64,000 nt of DNA, taken from contig JADQAV010000025.1 in NCBI GenBank assembly GCA_019775845.1, forward strand, positions 62,001 to 126,000, written 5' to 3'. A program made the translations under genes and the position numbers. Source of the stretch: Myrmaecium sp. VS I D KN 1 (lineage: Eukaryota; Ascomycota; Dothideomycetes; Valsariales; Valsariaceae). The notes under the pieces were generated by a model. It ran no database searches. It had not been told where the DNA came from and saw nothing but the letters and a program-made list of their open reading frames with translations. Numbering within the stretch: position 1 is the first letter of the stretch; each line of letters opens with the position of its first letter. Positions 1 through 10,403 of the stretch are shown here, piece by piece.

Positions 1-702
1 CACCGACTCATACCTTTTTGGTTCTGTTCCTCTTTCTTTTCAGAAGAGGTGATGTACATTTATCATCGTGGGTTGGTCATGATACCAGCCAGGGTCCGGG
101 TCAGACCCACCCCGTACGTTTTCTACCCGTTGTGACCGTTTGCGCAACGGCGAAAAGGGGGAGGGGGTTGGGTGAAGCGAAGAGAGAGGAAGGCTACATA
201 TGTACTTGAATACGGCGGACATGAGAATGGACATGGGCATGGGCATGAGGCACACGGAGAGTCCTTGTCGACCGACCCTTACGTCCGGCGAAAGAATGGA
301 TGAGTGGACGGACGAAGGGAGGGGACGGAAACGAAGTGCGGAAGCGTTATGCCGGAAGAAGAAGAAGAGGGAGAAAAAGAAGGAGAAAAAGAAAAGAAAA
401 AAAGACGAAGAAAAAAGATGAAAAGAAAAAAGATGAAAAGAAAAAAGATGAAAAGAAAAAAGATGAAGAAAAAAAAGATAGGAAAAGAAGAAGAAAGAAA
501 AAAAAAAAAGATAGGAAAAGAAGAAGATGAAAAAAAAGACGAAGAAAAAGATAGAAAGAGACAAAAAAAAGAAGAAGAAGAAGAAGAAGAACAAGAGCAG
601 TCGATGCAATCATGTACATAATCTTTATACCCTAGAGTCTAATATACGATAGGAAACTTCCTACCACAACCACTACTATAACTACTGTACCTCCATACTC
701 AC
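1..702. other. Left-edge non-coding stretch
   Basis: No gene could be supported here. The stretch is dominated by a purine-rich low-complexity tract at 344-596. It lies downstream of the minus-strand synthetase gene, so the part next to 702 is probably its 3' UTR. Confidence 0.5.
344..596. repeat. Purine-rich A/G low-complexity tract
   Basis: The plus strand is almost purely A and G for about 250 bases. It contains an imperfect 14-base unit of the type AAAAGATGAAAAGA repeated around 412-470. Reading frames through it give only Lys/Glu/Arg strings, as expected for simple sequence. Confidence 0.8.
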
Positions 703-1884
703 TCACTCAAACCGCTCCACAACCCTCTCCAGCACCCTCCTCAACACCTCCGGTCGCACACGAATCTGCTTCGTGCCCTGTTCCCCCTCCTTCCCACCCT
801 CCCCATTCTCCTCCCCACCCCACCCTTCCCGCCGCAATTCCTCCCACCACGCCCGCTCCGTCCCCTCCCGCAACCGGTGCCAACTGACCGCCACCAGCCC
901 ATCGCGCAGCTCGTGCGCGCCGACGACGACGTGGAACAGCGCGCCCGCGGCGCGCGCCTCGCGGATCTTCTTCCCCAGCCCGACGGCGCGCGCGTCCAGG
1001 TCGACGGGGAGGTGGACGGTCGAGAGGGCATCCGGGGTCGGGGTCGGGGTTGGGGTTGGGGTTGGGGTTGGTGGGGAGGCGGGGGAGGCAGGGGAGGTAT
1101 CATCGTGACGATGGCGGCCACGGGAGAGCAGGTCGCGGACGCGTCGGGCGTAGGCGAGCAGGGCGGGATCCTGGTTCAGGGGGAGGAGGGCGAGGGGACG
1201 GGGGGCGAGCCAGAGGGGGAACGGCTGGTGGTTGTCGTGGTCGTGGGCGTGGTAGTGCTCGAGGAGGAGGGCGAGGAAGCGTTCGACGGAGCCGAGGACG
1301 GCGCGGTGGATCAGGACGGGTTCGGCGGTGGTGGTGCTGTCGCTCCCGCTCCCGCGGGGACGGTCTTCTGGGGGCAAAGTGGTGGCGTCGGGCGGGGCGA
1401 GGTAGCGGAGCCCGAAGCGCTTAGGGAGTTGGAAGTCCAGCTGGATGGTGGCGGTTTGGTGGTCGCGGCCCTGACGGTCGCGGAGGAGGACGTCGATCTT
1501 GGGCCCGTAGAAGGCGCCCTCGCCCGGGGCGACGGACCAGGCGCGGCCGGAGGCGTCGAGGGCGGCGGTGAGCTGGGCCTCGGCCTGAGCCCACTCGTCC
1601 GCGGTGCCGATGAAGTGGTCGTCCGGGCGGGTGGAGAGGCGGAGGGAGTAGGGCCCCAGGCCGAAGACGTCGTAGGTCATCCCGATGAAGGCGAGCGTCC
1701 GGCCGATCTCGTCGCCGATCTGAGAGGGCCGGCAGAAGATGTGGGCGTCGTCCTGGTGGAAGCGGCGGACGCGGGTGAGGCCGGTGAGCGCGCCGGAGAT
1801 CTCGTTCCGGTGCAGGGGGGAGAAGTCGGCGTACCGGATGGGCAGGTCGCGGTAGGAGTGCTTGCCGGCGGCGAAGAGGAGGCA

Positions 1885-1915
<31 letters not shown>

Positions 1916-2457
1916 AGCTCGTCGTTGTCGTCATCGGCGTCAGGTTCCTCCTCCTTCGCGGTGGTGGAATCGGGATCGGGGGCGGCGTGACTGCGGGCGG
2001 TGACGGAGAACATGTCGTCGGCGTAGTTGGCCCAGTGACCGGACTTCTCCCAGAGCGACTTCTTGTAGATGGTCGGCGTGATCACCTCGGCGATGCCGAA
2101 CTGGGGGTACTGGGCCCGGAGGAAGGCGACGAGCTTGTTGAAGAGGAAGGCGCCATTCGGGTGGAGGAGTGGTGAACCGGGGCTGTAGGGTGTCGTGCTG
2201 AACAGGTCGTACTTCTGCGCGATCGCCCGGTGGTCGGCCGGCGGGGTGGGAGGGTCGCTGGTCGAATCGGTCGTGTTTAAGGACTGCTGCTGCTGCTGTT
2301 GCTGCTGCTGGGTGTGATCGGCGGGGGCAGGACGAGGCTCGGAGGGGGAGAAGCAGCGGCAGCAATGGCGGGCGAACAGGAGGGATCGGGGCCGCAGCGC
2401 ATGTTGGATGCTCCACCGGCGCGGTCGCAGGATTGGTGGAGGCCGGAGGGGCGCCAT
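703..2457 (-). CDS. MST1: Threonyl-tRNA synthetase, mitochondrial
   Basis: This is a class II aminoacyl-tRNA synthetase of 584 residues in one exon. It charges mitochondrial tRNA-Thr with threonine. An Arg-rich N-terminus (residues 1-36) looks like a mitochondrial presequence and is followed by a poly-Gln run. The TGS and editing domains of cytosolic ThrRS are absent, as in mitochondrial forms. The catalytic core shows motif 1 (around VITPTIYKKSLWEKSGHW), the zinc-ligand region MNCPGHCLLF, motif 2 (HRNEISGALTGLTRVRRF) and motif 3 (HRAVLGSVERF). A C-terminal anticodon-binding region follows. It is interrupted by an alternating Pro-Thr insertion, encoded by the G-rich repeat at 1034-1076, and by other low-complexity inserts. 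The start is the first ATG before the presequence-like segment. Confidence 0.92.
1034..1076 (+). repeat. G-rich GGGGTT/GGGGTC repeat inside the ThrRS gene
   Basis: Several tandem GGGGTC/GGGGTT units lie on the plus strand. On the coding strand they read as Pro-Thr dipeptides inserted in the anticodon-binding region. Four or more G4 runs with short spacers make this a candidate G-quadruplex. Confidence 0.8.
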
Positions 2458-3239
2458 CTGGAGGGAGGGGGGAGAGGGAGAGGTGAGTGTGAGTGTGAGT
2501 GTGAGTGTGAGTGTGAATGTGAGGCTGAGGTCAGTCAGGTACCGTAAGGTTAGTAAACAAGTTGGAAATCCGGGGAAAAAAGTTCAGGCACAGGTGTGAG
2601 CCTTGGCAACGGTACCAGGTACAGGACGATAAGAATGACCGATAAGCTCAGGCTTGTACAATATCACGATATCAATTGCCAGTTCCTCCATTGTTTCTAA
2701 GTAGCTTGTGATGGACAGTACATTCTGCTGTGAATTCCACTCATGGTATACGTCGCGTAACAACCCGTCATCTTGCCCGTCGATACTTACAACAAGTAAA
2801 CAATGACGACTCTGGTCAACGATTAACTTACCGTGACCAGACTCGCTTGTACTAAACAGTAGTACCGAAATGACGTGCACACTTCCACCCCCAACGCCCA
2901 GCCTTCCCGTCACCTTCACCTTCACCTCCACATTCACCTTTACCTTTGGTCACTCTCCGATCCATTCACATCGTTCACTGACTGACTAGCATTCACTTGT
3001 ACACTTCACTCCGCCGTCCCCACCGCGCTTGTCACCTCTTCCCTCTGCCCACCTGGTTATAAAACCCTCCTGCTCCCCTCTCTCGCACGGTTCCACCCAA
3101 CTTCAGTTCTCATTCCATGTTGTAAGCGAGCTGCACTTGGCCCTCCCTTCGACATCTCTTTCGCCTTCAGCCCTCGTGCTTTCAACCGCGACTTCTGCAC
3201 GACAGCACGACCTGCACGCTGCATCGCTCGCGTCGGCGC
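2458..3239. other. Divergent promoter region with hexamer repeats
   Basis: This interval separates the divergent synthetase (-) and membrane-protein (+) genes. It holds a GTGAGT hexamer array at 2483-2520 and a CACCTT-type array near 2907-2945. A TATA-like TTATAAAACC lies at 3058-3067, about 176 bp before the plus-strand ATG, followed by a CT-rich leader. No gene is evident. Confidence 0.5.
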
Positions 3240-5519
3240 ATGCGCAACATGATGCGCAAGAGTCAGAACATGTCGCGCGACGGTCACCGACGGAGGATCG
3301 AGCTTGATGCAGCAGCAGCAGCAACGCGGTCGCCAACCCTCGCCGGATCGTGGGACAACGTCGCGGACGACTCGTACCTCTACGACACGGACGAAGAAGT
3401 TGGAGAAGAAAAGAACGGAGGCATCTACGGCGGCGAAGAGGTTTCCCTCACTGATTCCGAGACCGAGGCGGATGTGCGCCCGTCGTCATCGCCGTCGCAG
3501 TCGCAGTCGCAGTCGCAGGAAAGCGCGCGCAAGCTGGTGAATGCTGACCAGGCCGCCCCGCAGGCGAACCCCCCACCACGTGTACCGTCCCCGTCGAATC
3601 CACGTCGCCGAGCCGCCGCCGCCGCCGCCCCCTCCGCGTCGCAAACGCAGCCATCGCAGCCATCGCATTCATCGTCGCCCTCCTTCGCCGCCCTCTCGAC
3701 GTCTATGGACCAGGACCTGCCAACGGGCCCCGCGGCGCCTGCAGCGGACAGCGCGATCCGGCCAACGCCCCGTCCCCGGAAACATCGCCAGTCAAGCATC
3801 GCCTCCAGCCAACTCTCATCCGAGCCCTCGTTCATCATGCCCAGCCCGTCGCAGGCCCCGGACGCCAGAGGCGAATCGTCCGGGATGGGCTCGATGGGCT
3901 TGATGGGCTCACCCGCAGCCTCTTGGGTCCACGCATCCCCCTCCAACAGCGCCCACCAGGCCGCCGCATTCGTGCGAGGATCGACACCTGGCAACCAGCG
4001 TGCTTCAACGCCATCCAGGACACCCCGGGGCTCGCGAACACGCGACTCGCAACCTCGTCCTACAAAAGCGAGGCGGAGGACGGCCCCGGATCGGTCCGCT
4101 CAAGCACCAGATCACCAACCGGCCCCATTGACCCTGATCCAGCATTTTTTGTATTCCGTCGGAGCATATATCATCTCGGTCGTCGGCGGCGCCTTGCAAC
4201 TTCTCAAACCAGTCCTGAGCGTCTTTCTTGCTGGCACTGTGCTCCTCTTCGCATACATCATGATCCGTAACGGCATCACCTCCGCGGCCACCGGCCTGAT
4301 GAAGCCCATCTGCTACCTGCCCGGCTCTTCCTACTTCCTGCCATTCTGCGCCGACTCCTCCCACCACGGCGGGAGCAAGACCGGCCTTCCCCACCCGGAG
4401 TTTGACTCGCTGATGACCCTCCAAACGAGCTTCTCCAGCATCCTCACCGCGAGCGCCGACTCCGCTTCCCTCCCGCTCGACATGAAGCGATCCGAATCCT
4501 CGATCCGCGACCTGAAGCACGTCGTCGAGTACTCGCAGCTCCCCTCCCGCTCCGAGCTCGTCCTCGAATTCACCAACTTCATCAGCACCGCCCGGGCCGC
4601 CTCCCTCGCCCTGACCCGATTCAACTCCCGCATCGCCCGGGCCATCGACCACACCCTCAGCACGAACCGCTGGACGATGCGGATCCTGAGCGACCTGGCC
4701 ACCCTGCCCCCGCCCCAGCGCGGCAGCATCTTCAACAAGCTCAACCCGCTCTCCCCGCTGACGGGGCCGGCGGCGCCCTCGCCCAGCCAGGCCATCTACG
4801 ACCAGTACGTCCGGCACACGGCCGCGCTCGAGGACCAGATCCACCACCTGATCCAGGAAGCCAACGCCCTGCTCGCCATCCTCCAATCGCTCGACGACCG
4901 CCTCGACTTGATCGCCGGCATCGCCGCCCGGGACGGCGTGGCCACGACCGCCGACCGGGACGCCCTCTTCGCCCAGCTGTGGACGAAGCTCGGCGGCCAC
5001 CGCGCCGAGGCCGCCCGGCTCGACACCCAGCTCCAGCTCCTCCGCGACGTGGGCGCGTACCGCAAGATGGCCTGGCGCCACGTCACCGCCACCGTCCTCA
5101 AGCTGCAGGAGGTGGAGGCGGGCCTGGACGACCTGCGCGAGCGCGTCGCCGGCGCCGACGTCCTCGGCGCCCGTGACATCCCCCTCGAGTGGCACCTCGA
5201 GAACGTCCGCCTGGGCGTGCAGCGGCTCGAGGAGGTCCGCGGCGAGAGCCGCCGCGTGGGCGAGGAGGAGTGGATGCGTCGGGCCATGGACGGCGCTGGT
5301 GGCGCCTCCTCCGCTGATGGCCGCAAGCCCGTGAAGGGATGGATGATTGAGAGCGGGAGTGGTAGCGGGAGTGGAAGTGGCGCGGGCACCCCTGTCTCCT
5401 CTACTACCACGACGACCATTGTTCAGGGCAAGGGGAGCAATGCGAACGCGAACGCGAATGCGAACGGGGATGCTCGTTCTCCGGCCTCGCCGGCGAGGGG
5501 GCGGGAGAAGAGCGGGTAG
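3240..5519 (+). CDS. Unrecognised membrane protein with coiled coil
   Basis: A 759-residue single-exon protein that I do not recognise. Residues 1-290 are Ser/Pro/Ala/Gln-rich and likely disordered. Two adjacent hydrophobic segments follow at about 298-345 (LIQHFLYSVGAYIISVVGG, then a stretch ending AYIMIRN), suggesting a membrane hairpin. The C-terminal half, about 380-690, is mostly helical with long heptad-like Leu/Ile/Arg patterns and is probably coiled coil. The tail is low complexity with Gly-Ser and Ala-Asn dipeptide repeats. The layout resembles a fungal organelle- or nuclear-envelope tether, but that is only inference. The start at 3240 is the first in-frame ATG; a second at 3249 is possible. 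Confidence 0.75.
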   Translation: MRNMMRKSQNMSRDGHRRRIELDAAAAATRSPTLAGSWDNVADDSYLYDTDEEVGEEKNGGIYGGEEVSLTDSETEADVRPSSSPSQSQSQSQESARKLVNADQAAPQANPPPRVPSPSNPRRRAAAAAAPSASQTQPSQPSHSSSPSFAALSTSMDQDLPTGPAAPAADSAIRPTPRPRKHRQSSIASSQLSSEPSFIMPSPSQAPDARGESSGMGSMGLMGSPAASWVHASPSNSAHQAAAFVRGSTPGNQRASTPSRTPRGSRTRDSQPRPTKARRRTAPDRSAQAPDHQPAPLTLIQHFLYSVGAYIISVVGGALQLLKPVLSVFLAGTVLLFAYIMIRNGITSAATGLMKPICYLPGSSYFLPFCADSSHHGGSKTGLPHPEFDSLMTLQTSFSSILTASADSASLPLDMKRSESSIRDLKHVVEYSQLPSRSELVLEFTNFISTARAASLALTRFNSRIARAIDHTLSTNRWTMRILSDLATLPPPQRGSIFNKLNPLSPLTGPAAPSPSQAIYDQYVRHTAALEDQIHHLIQEANALLAILQSLDDRLDLIAGIAARDGVATTADRDALFAQLWTKLGGHRAEAARLDTQLQLLRDVGAYRKMAWRHVTATVLKLQEVEAGLDDLRERVAGADVLGARDIPLEWHLENVRLGVQRLEEVRGESRRVGEEEWMRRAMDGAGGASSADGRKPVKGWMIESGSGSGSGSGAGTPVSSTTTTTIVQGKGSNANANANANGDARSPASPARGREKSG

Positions 5520-6483
5520 ATGTGACCTTGAAAAAAGCGGTGGATTCCGCTCCTGCTCCTCTGGTTCGGCGTCTTGTTGGTGTTGCATTCGATGCTTGAC
5601 ATCTTGCCACATGTTTTTTTTTTCTTCCCTGAATAGGGCTCTTATTCTGCATACTCGGCTCGGTTTGGTTCGGTTCGGATGGTTGGGCACATATCTCCTG
5701 GCGTCTTTTTGGTTAGCGGATGAGATTGGGTTTGATTGGGATCTTGGACTTCCTTCTCTTTTTGTTCTTTTCTTTGTTTTTGGATGACTTTACTTTCTCC
5801 CCCTTGGGGTTCATCATGATACATGTATCTTTCCTCAAAGGAAGGTCTTTTTTTTTTTTTCTGTCTTACTTTTTGATGCGGAAGGCCTCGACTCGACGCC
5901 GTCACCCATCATCATCTTCATCATTCTTTTTTTCTTCGTATCCCCCCATTCTTTTCACTTTCTTCTGTTATATCTTCATTTCGCGTCATACATGTGCCGT
6001 TCTAAAAGGGATATGACGGCTACGATAGATACGACGTTCTTATGAGAGAGACAAGGAAAAATATGAATGATCTTCTTCACCCCGATGACACACGTGCAAA
6101 CATCTCCTTTTCAATCTCGCACTCCCACTCTCCAATCCCCACCCGTTCCATCGGCCAGTCGGTCGGTAAGTCATGCCTGCACAGCAACCAATCCATCAAG
6201 AACGCCAAGCTGACGAGGGGAAGGCATCTCTGCATTACAACTATACTATATCAATTACCATCACCATTACACGCCAACCCCTCGACAAGCATCTCGTCAT
6301 CATCAGCCACTCAGTCTCAGGATCCATCTCCCTTCAACCAATATTCTATGACCCCAACCCCACAAGCAAAAAAAAAAGAAAGAGAACGATAAATAAAAAC
6401 GATAAAAAACCGACTCGACAGAACAGCACTACGTCCCAAAGAAGGCAAGTCCAAACTGACAGACGCCTCCGTGCCCGTGCGCC
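5520..6483. other. Convergent intergenic region
   Basis: This lies between the 3' ends of two convergent genes. It is T-rich on the plus strand (5600-5960), as expected for 3' UTR and terminator sequence. No gene was seen. Confidence 0.5.
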
Positions 6484-8339
6484 CTATAGGGGGCCTACGT
6501 CGTATATTTCGAGGCCCGGTATAACTCCCGGACGGGGCGGAGGGGTGCCAGCAGGCGCAGGCGGTGCAGCAGAGGTTGCAGCAGGTGCAGCAGGTGCAGC
6601 ATGCACAGCAGGTGCAGCAGGTGCAGCATGCACAGCAGGTGCAGCAGGTGCAGCAGTCACAGCAGGTGCGGCAGACGCGGCAGACGCAGCAGGTGCAACA
6701 GGCACGCCCGGGCCCGACAAGACAGCCGCAGCGTACGGGGGCGGCGGTCCCTGCAAGTCCACGCCCGGCACGTTCGGACCGTGATAGCCGCCGGGCATCT
6801 CCGTGACGATCGGCGGGGCGGCGGCGGCGGCGGCCTCGCGCGCGGCCACGTCGATGTCGAGCGCGTTCTGGATCCAGCGGCGGGCGTCGGCGAGGTCGCG
6901 ACGGAGGGCGGGGAGGGAGAGCCGGTCGACGAAGTCGCGCCGGAGCCGGTCGAGCAGGTTGAGGTTGTCGTTCGTCGGCACGTCCCAGTCCGGGTGGTGG
7001 GCCCGGATGGCCTCGCGGTACCGCTGCCGGAGGCTGGTCTGCTCCCACGCGGCCTGGTGCCGGCGGAACTGGGCCGCGGCGGCGGGCGAGAAGACGCCCG
7101 GCTGGTTCGGGTACGCGTACCGGGCCGGGTCCGGCGGCGCGAGCCGGTCGGGCAGCTCCTGCACGTCGATCAGCGCGGGCCAGCGCCAGACGTACTTGGT
7201 CGGCAGGAAGCAGGCCCGGTCCCAGAAGGGGATGCAGGTGATGTGGCCGGCGGCGTCGACGAAGATCTTGCTCTCCTCGATGTCCGGGTTGCAGAGGCAG
7301 GTGAAGCCGATCGTGGCGCGCCAGGGCCCGCTCGGGTTCCGGAAGAGCCGGCGGAGGAGGACGTCGATGTCCCGGTTTTCCAGCACGGTGAGCAGCTCCT
7401 CCGCCTCGTACAGCGCGGTCCGCCACCGTCGCAAGTTCAGCAGGTCCAAACTGTTGAAATACCGATCACGCTGTTTGCGCGCCGCCCGGACGACGGCCCG
7501 CTGGTACCGCCGGTTCATCGCCAGACGGGCCTTGAGCCAGTAGTACGCGTTCGCGTACGGGCCATGCGGGACGGGGGCCTCGTCGAGGCCGTGGTCGTAA
7601 AACTCCTCGTCCTGCAGACGGCCGACGACAGGGAGGTCGTGTTGTCCGAGCGCGGTCTGCTCCAGCGCCAGACTGCCGATCGTGCTCTTCCGCCGATTGT
7701 AGAGCTCCGACATGATCCCGGCGAGCTCGGTGATGAAGGTGCACTTCGACTCGTAGCTCATCCGCCGCCACATATCCGGAACCGGCTCGCCCGGGAAGTT
7801 TTCGAAGAGGATCCATTCGTGTCCGATCGCATTCTTGCGCGTGGCATCATGCGCCACGATCCTCGGGACCGGGATGGTGGTCATCTGCGAGAGGAAGGTG
7901 ATGGTGGCCACCTCCGCCGTGGTTTTGTGATGGGCGTAGGTGGGCATTATGACTTTCGCACACAACACGCCGGATCTCGCAGTGATCTCGTAGAACATAT
8001 CCCGGTAGGCGACCATCTCTTCGGTCTTCACTTCCAACCGCTCGTCTGCCTCGCAACGGTTTTGGTCGTGTAGCGTCCTCTGCATGAGCCGCCTCACAGC
8101 ATGCTTGTTTGGGAGGGCGATCCAATCCGCACTGAACGTGCCACATTGACCGGGCGTCCAGCGGACGTCGTCGCTGTTCTTACCGTATCTCTGACGGAAT
8201 TCCTGGCGCACGATCCTCCTCTCATTTTCGTCTAGGTCAGACCAGATGCTAGGATTGCGAACAACACGCTGAGAGATTTAGCTAGCTTGACTCTGAGGCA
8301 GTGCTGTTTGTGGAAAATGACACTTACGAGCATCCACAT
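6484..8339 (-). CDS. APH-fold protein, probable pseudokinase
   Basis: A 598-residue protein of the fungal aminoglycoside-phosphotransferase-like family. My model has a tiny first exon (8339-8328, MWML), a 59-nt GT-AG intron (8327-8269) and a second exon (8268-6484); the length is a multiple of three. N-lobe features include AKVIMPTYAHHKTTAEV and the hinge-like EWILFENFPGEPVPDMW. The usual catalytic loop HxDxxxxN reads as NPDIEESK (about residue 330), and the metal-binding DWE reads as FWD. The invariant His and Asn and the metal-binding Asp are therefore replaced, which suggests lost phosphotransfer. The C-terminus carries an Ala/Pro/Val repeat tail encoded by tandem DNA repeats. The substrate is unknown. 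Confidence 0.8.
6549..6714. repeat. CAGGTG/CAGCAT tandem repeat encoding an Ala-Pro tail
   Basis: Units of the type GCAGCAGGTGCA, with interspersed CATGCACAG variants, repeat across about 165 bases. They encode the Ala/Pro/Val/His tail of the overlapping APH-like gene, so copy-number change would alter tail length while mostly keeping frame. Confidence 0.75.
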
Positions 8340-8844
8340 GACGCTCCGATGAATCAAGAGTCAGATTTGTATATAGAGATGAGTGTGAGCGAGTGATGTG
8401 CTCCAGATGGATAGCAAAAGATAAATCTGTTAACGAGTGCTAGTTATTGAGTGGACTGGATGATTAATGCTTGATGCGAAAATGGATGAGAAGAAAGGAA
8501 GAGATAGAGACGATGCCGTACAGTCGAAGCCCTGGATGTCATTGCCCTGCTGTAGGTGGAAAGTGCATTGAGTGCCGCTGCCAATGTAGTAGTGACGGCA
8601 GTAGCTGTTGCCTGTCTCTCCACACTCTTGGAGATGAGAAAGGCGCGATGAACTGCTGGCTCTTCGCTTTGGTCGCAAGTTAGGATCCTACTCCGTCAAT
8701 CGGAACAGACGTGAAGCCCAACCTCCTATATGTTATGCCTGCTTGTGAACGAATCTCACCAGGCTTTTGTTGTATGCATTTAGAATTCGAGAAAACACAG
8801 AATAACCACTTAGTCTCTTGCGTATAACATATCTTCATCGTTAT
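8340..8844. other. Intergenic, APH-like promoter and oxygenase 3' end
   Basis: This holds the upstream region of the APH-like gene and the 3' flank of the oxygenase gene, both on the minus strand. No further gene was seen. Confidence 0.4.
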
Positions 8845-10096
8845 TTAGTGATTCTTTTCCACGATCTGCCTCGCAAAAGCTGCAAAATCCAGTCGATCAT
8901 CCACCATCTCCCAGAGATTCGGCTGCGTAAAGACAGCAAGGGTGTTTCTGGCTACTTTACCACCGATGCCTGGCGTTACCCCTCTCACAAAGTGAGGGAC
9001 CGCCTTGAACTTTCCTTTCGTGATTCGCTCCAGCGCCTCGCCGGTTTGAAAGGCCAGGCAGTCTCGGGGAATCGCCACCTTCGTGACCTCACCAGAGCGC
9101 GAGTGGATGTAGAGCCCAGCCTTTGGATCTGGAGAGGTATCCAGCTCGGGAAGAGGCCTCGGCGGGGGGATGACAGGCGGGTTCACCGCTTCATCAACAA
9201 ACATGGCGGATGTCAGACCGGTCAGGCATCCGTGATCCAGATGGGTGGCACACCAGTCATCCTCATCTGCCGGAAGGGCCGTGTCCGCATCACCGACGGC
9301 AGCGGACGATGGGAAGTAATGCAACAACCGAGCCTTGGTTGAAACGCTGGTCTTGACGACATGCTCCAGGAAGCCACTTTTGTAGCCTTCGATGTTCTTC
9401 TTCGCATAGCAGTCGCAGGCCCGCGCAACAAGAACGGCGGTGTCGATGATAAGATTGCAGAGCTCGCGAAAGGTCCGCTCGAAGCCGGGCATCAGCTCCT
9501 GGGGCGGCCAGACGTTCGGGGCTGTGTATTCTGGGAACGAAGGGTACTTCTCCGCTAAGGACTTCTGTACGGAATCCTGCTCGAATCCAGGCGCACAGTT
9601 GACGTAGTAGGAGCCTTTGAGGGTGTCATAACGCCCGTTCTTCAATGTTTCCTTACCGCACGACCACCCAACAAGCCACTTCGATTCGGGCGACTCAAGT
9701 TTGGCTATCCCGCTGTCAGTGAACAGACAACAGGAGGCGCCCCAAAATGCATAGTGAGGCCGCGGACTGATACTGAAGATGTGACATGGATATGACGCCG
9801 GGCCGTAAGAGATGCCTACCTAGCTCTTCTTGTGGTAGCGCAGCTAGAGAAGAAGAATACGAGAGGAGTTTATGTCGCAACTCGGTGAACTTCTCCGGGA
9901 GGTCTTTCACGACGATGATTCCCAACGAAGCCGGTCCGAAGGCTTCTTCGAGAGTAGAGAACGACACCGTCCCTATCCAAGCCCATCAATAAGCCGATTC
10001 CTTCGTACGCTGGAGGCGGGCCGACTTGCCCTGTCGGAGTTCGTCGAGGCTCACCGTCACGGCGTCCGCCTGCGTGGCCGTCCTGGAAGCCGCCAT
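8845..10096 (-). CDS. 2-oxoglutarate/Fe(II)-dependent oxygenase (isopenicillin N synthase-like)
   Basis: A 359-residue protein from three exons: 10096-10030, 9972-9820 and 9704-8845. Intron 1 (10029-9973, 57 nt) begins GCAAGT and ends TAG, a GC-AG intron; joining there gives LDELRQGTVSFSTLEEAFG, which fits the family. Intron 2 is 9819-9705 (115 nt). The total is 1080 nt, a multiple of three. The jelly-roll core has the iron ligands HLD in WCATHLDHGCLTG and a distal His in KAVPHFVRG. The 2OG-binding Arg lies in VARNTLAVF (RxT in place of the common RxS). Such enzymes hydroxylate or desaturate small molecules; the substrate is unknown. It is divergent from the FRG1 gene, 307 bp away. Confidence 0.88.
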
Positions 10097-10403
10097 ATGG
10101 TTTTGATAGATCTTCGCAGCACCGGAAGATGATCCTGCGCGTCAAGGTAATCTCTCCCAAGCTCTTTAAATAACAACAGCTGTTCTCCACTCCGATCCAA
10201 GGTGGGCAGGTCGTTCACGATAAGGAAAGCTAGCGGCGAGATCCGACACGGGCCAACCGCGCGCTTCAGGACGGACGCCTGGGCGGGAGCTAGCCCCGCA
10301 GGAACAATTCGCCGACCTGCCGCATCTGAGGTCGATTCCGAGCTCGTCATCATCTCGCGAAACTTGGAAGCTTCAAGCCAAGGCTCGCCTGCAGTTCACA
10401 AAC

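Noticed and set aside
304-621. 105-codon Lys/Glu-rich open frame
   Set aside because: Produced by the purine-rich simple repeat; no independent evidence of a gene.
877-2175. 432-codon open frame on the plus strand
   Set aside because: Antisense to the threonyl-tRNA synthetase; long only because the GC-rich codon pattern suppresses stops. The product is Gly/Val/Glu-rich with no family features.
4005-5690. 561-codon open frame on the minus strand
   Set aside because: Antisense to the membrane/coiled-coil gene; no splice or start support.
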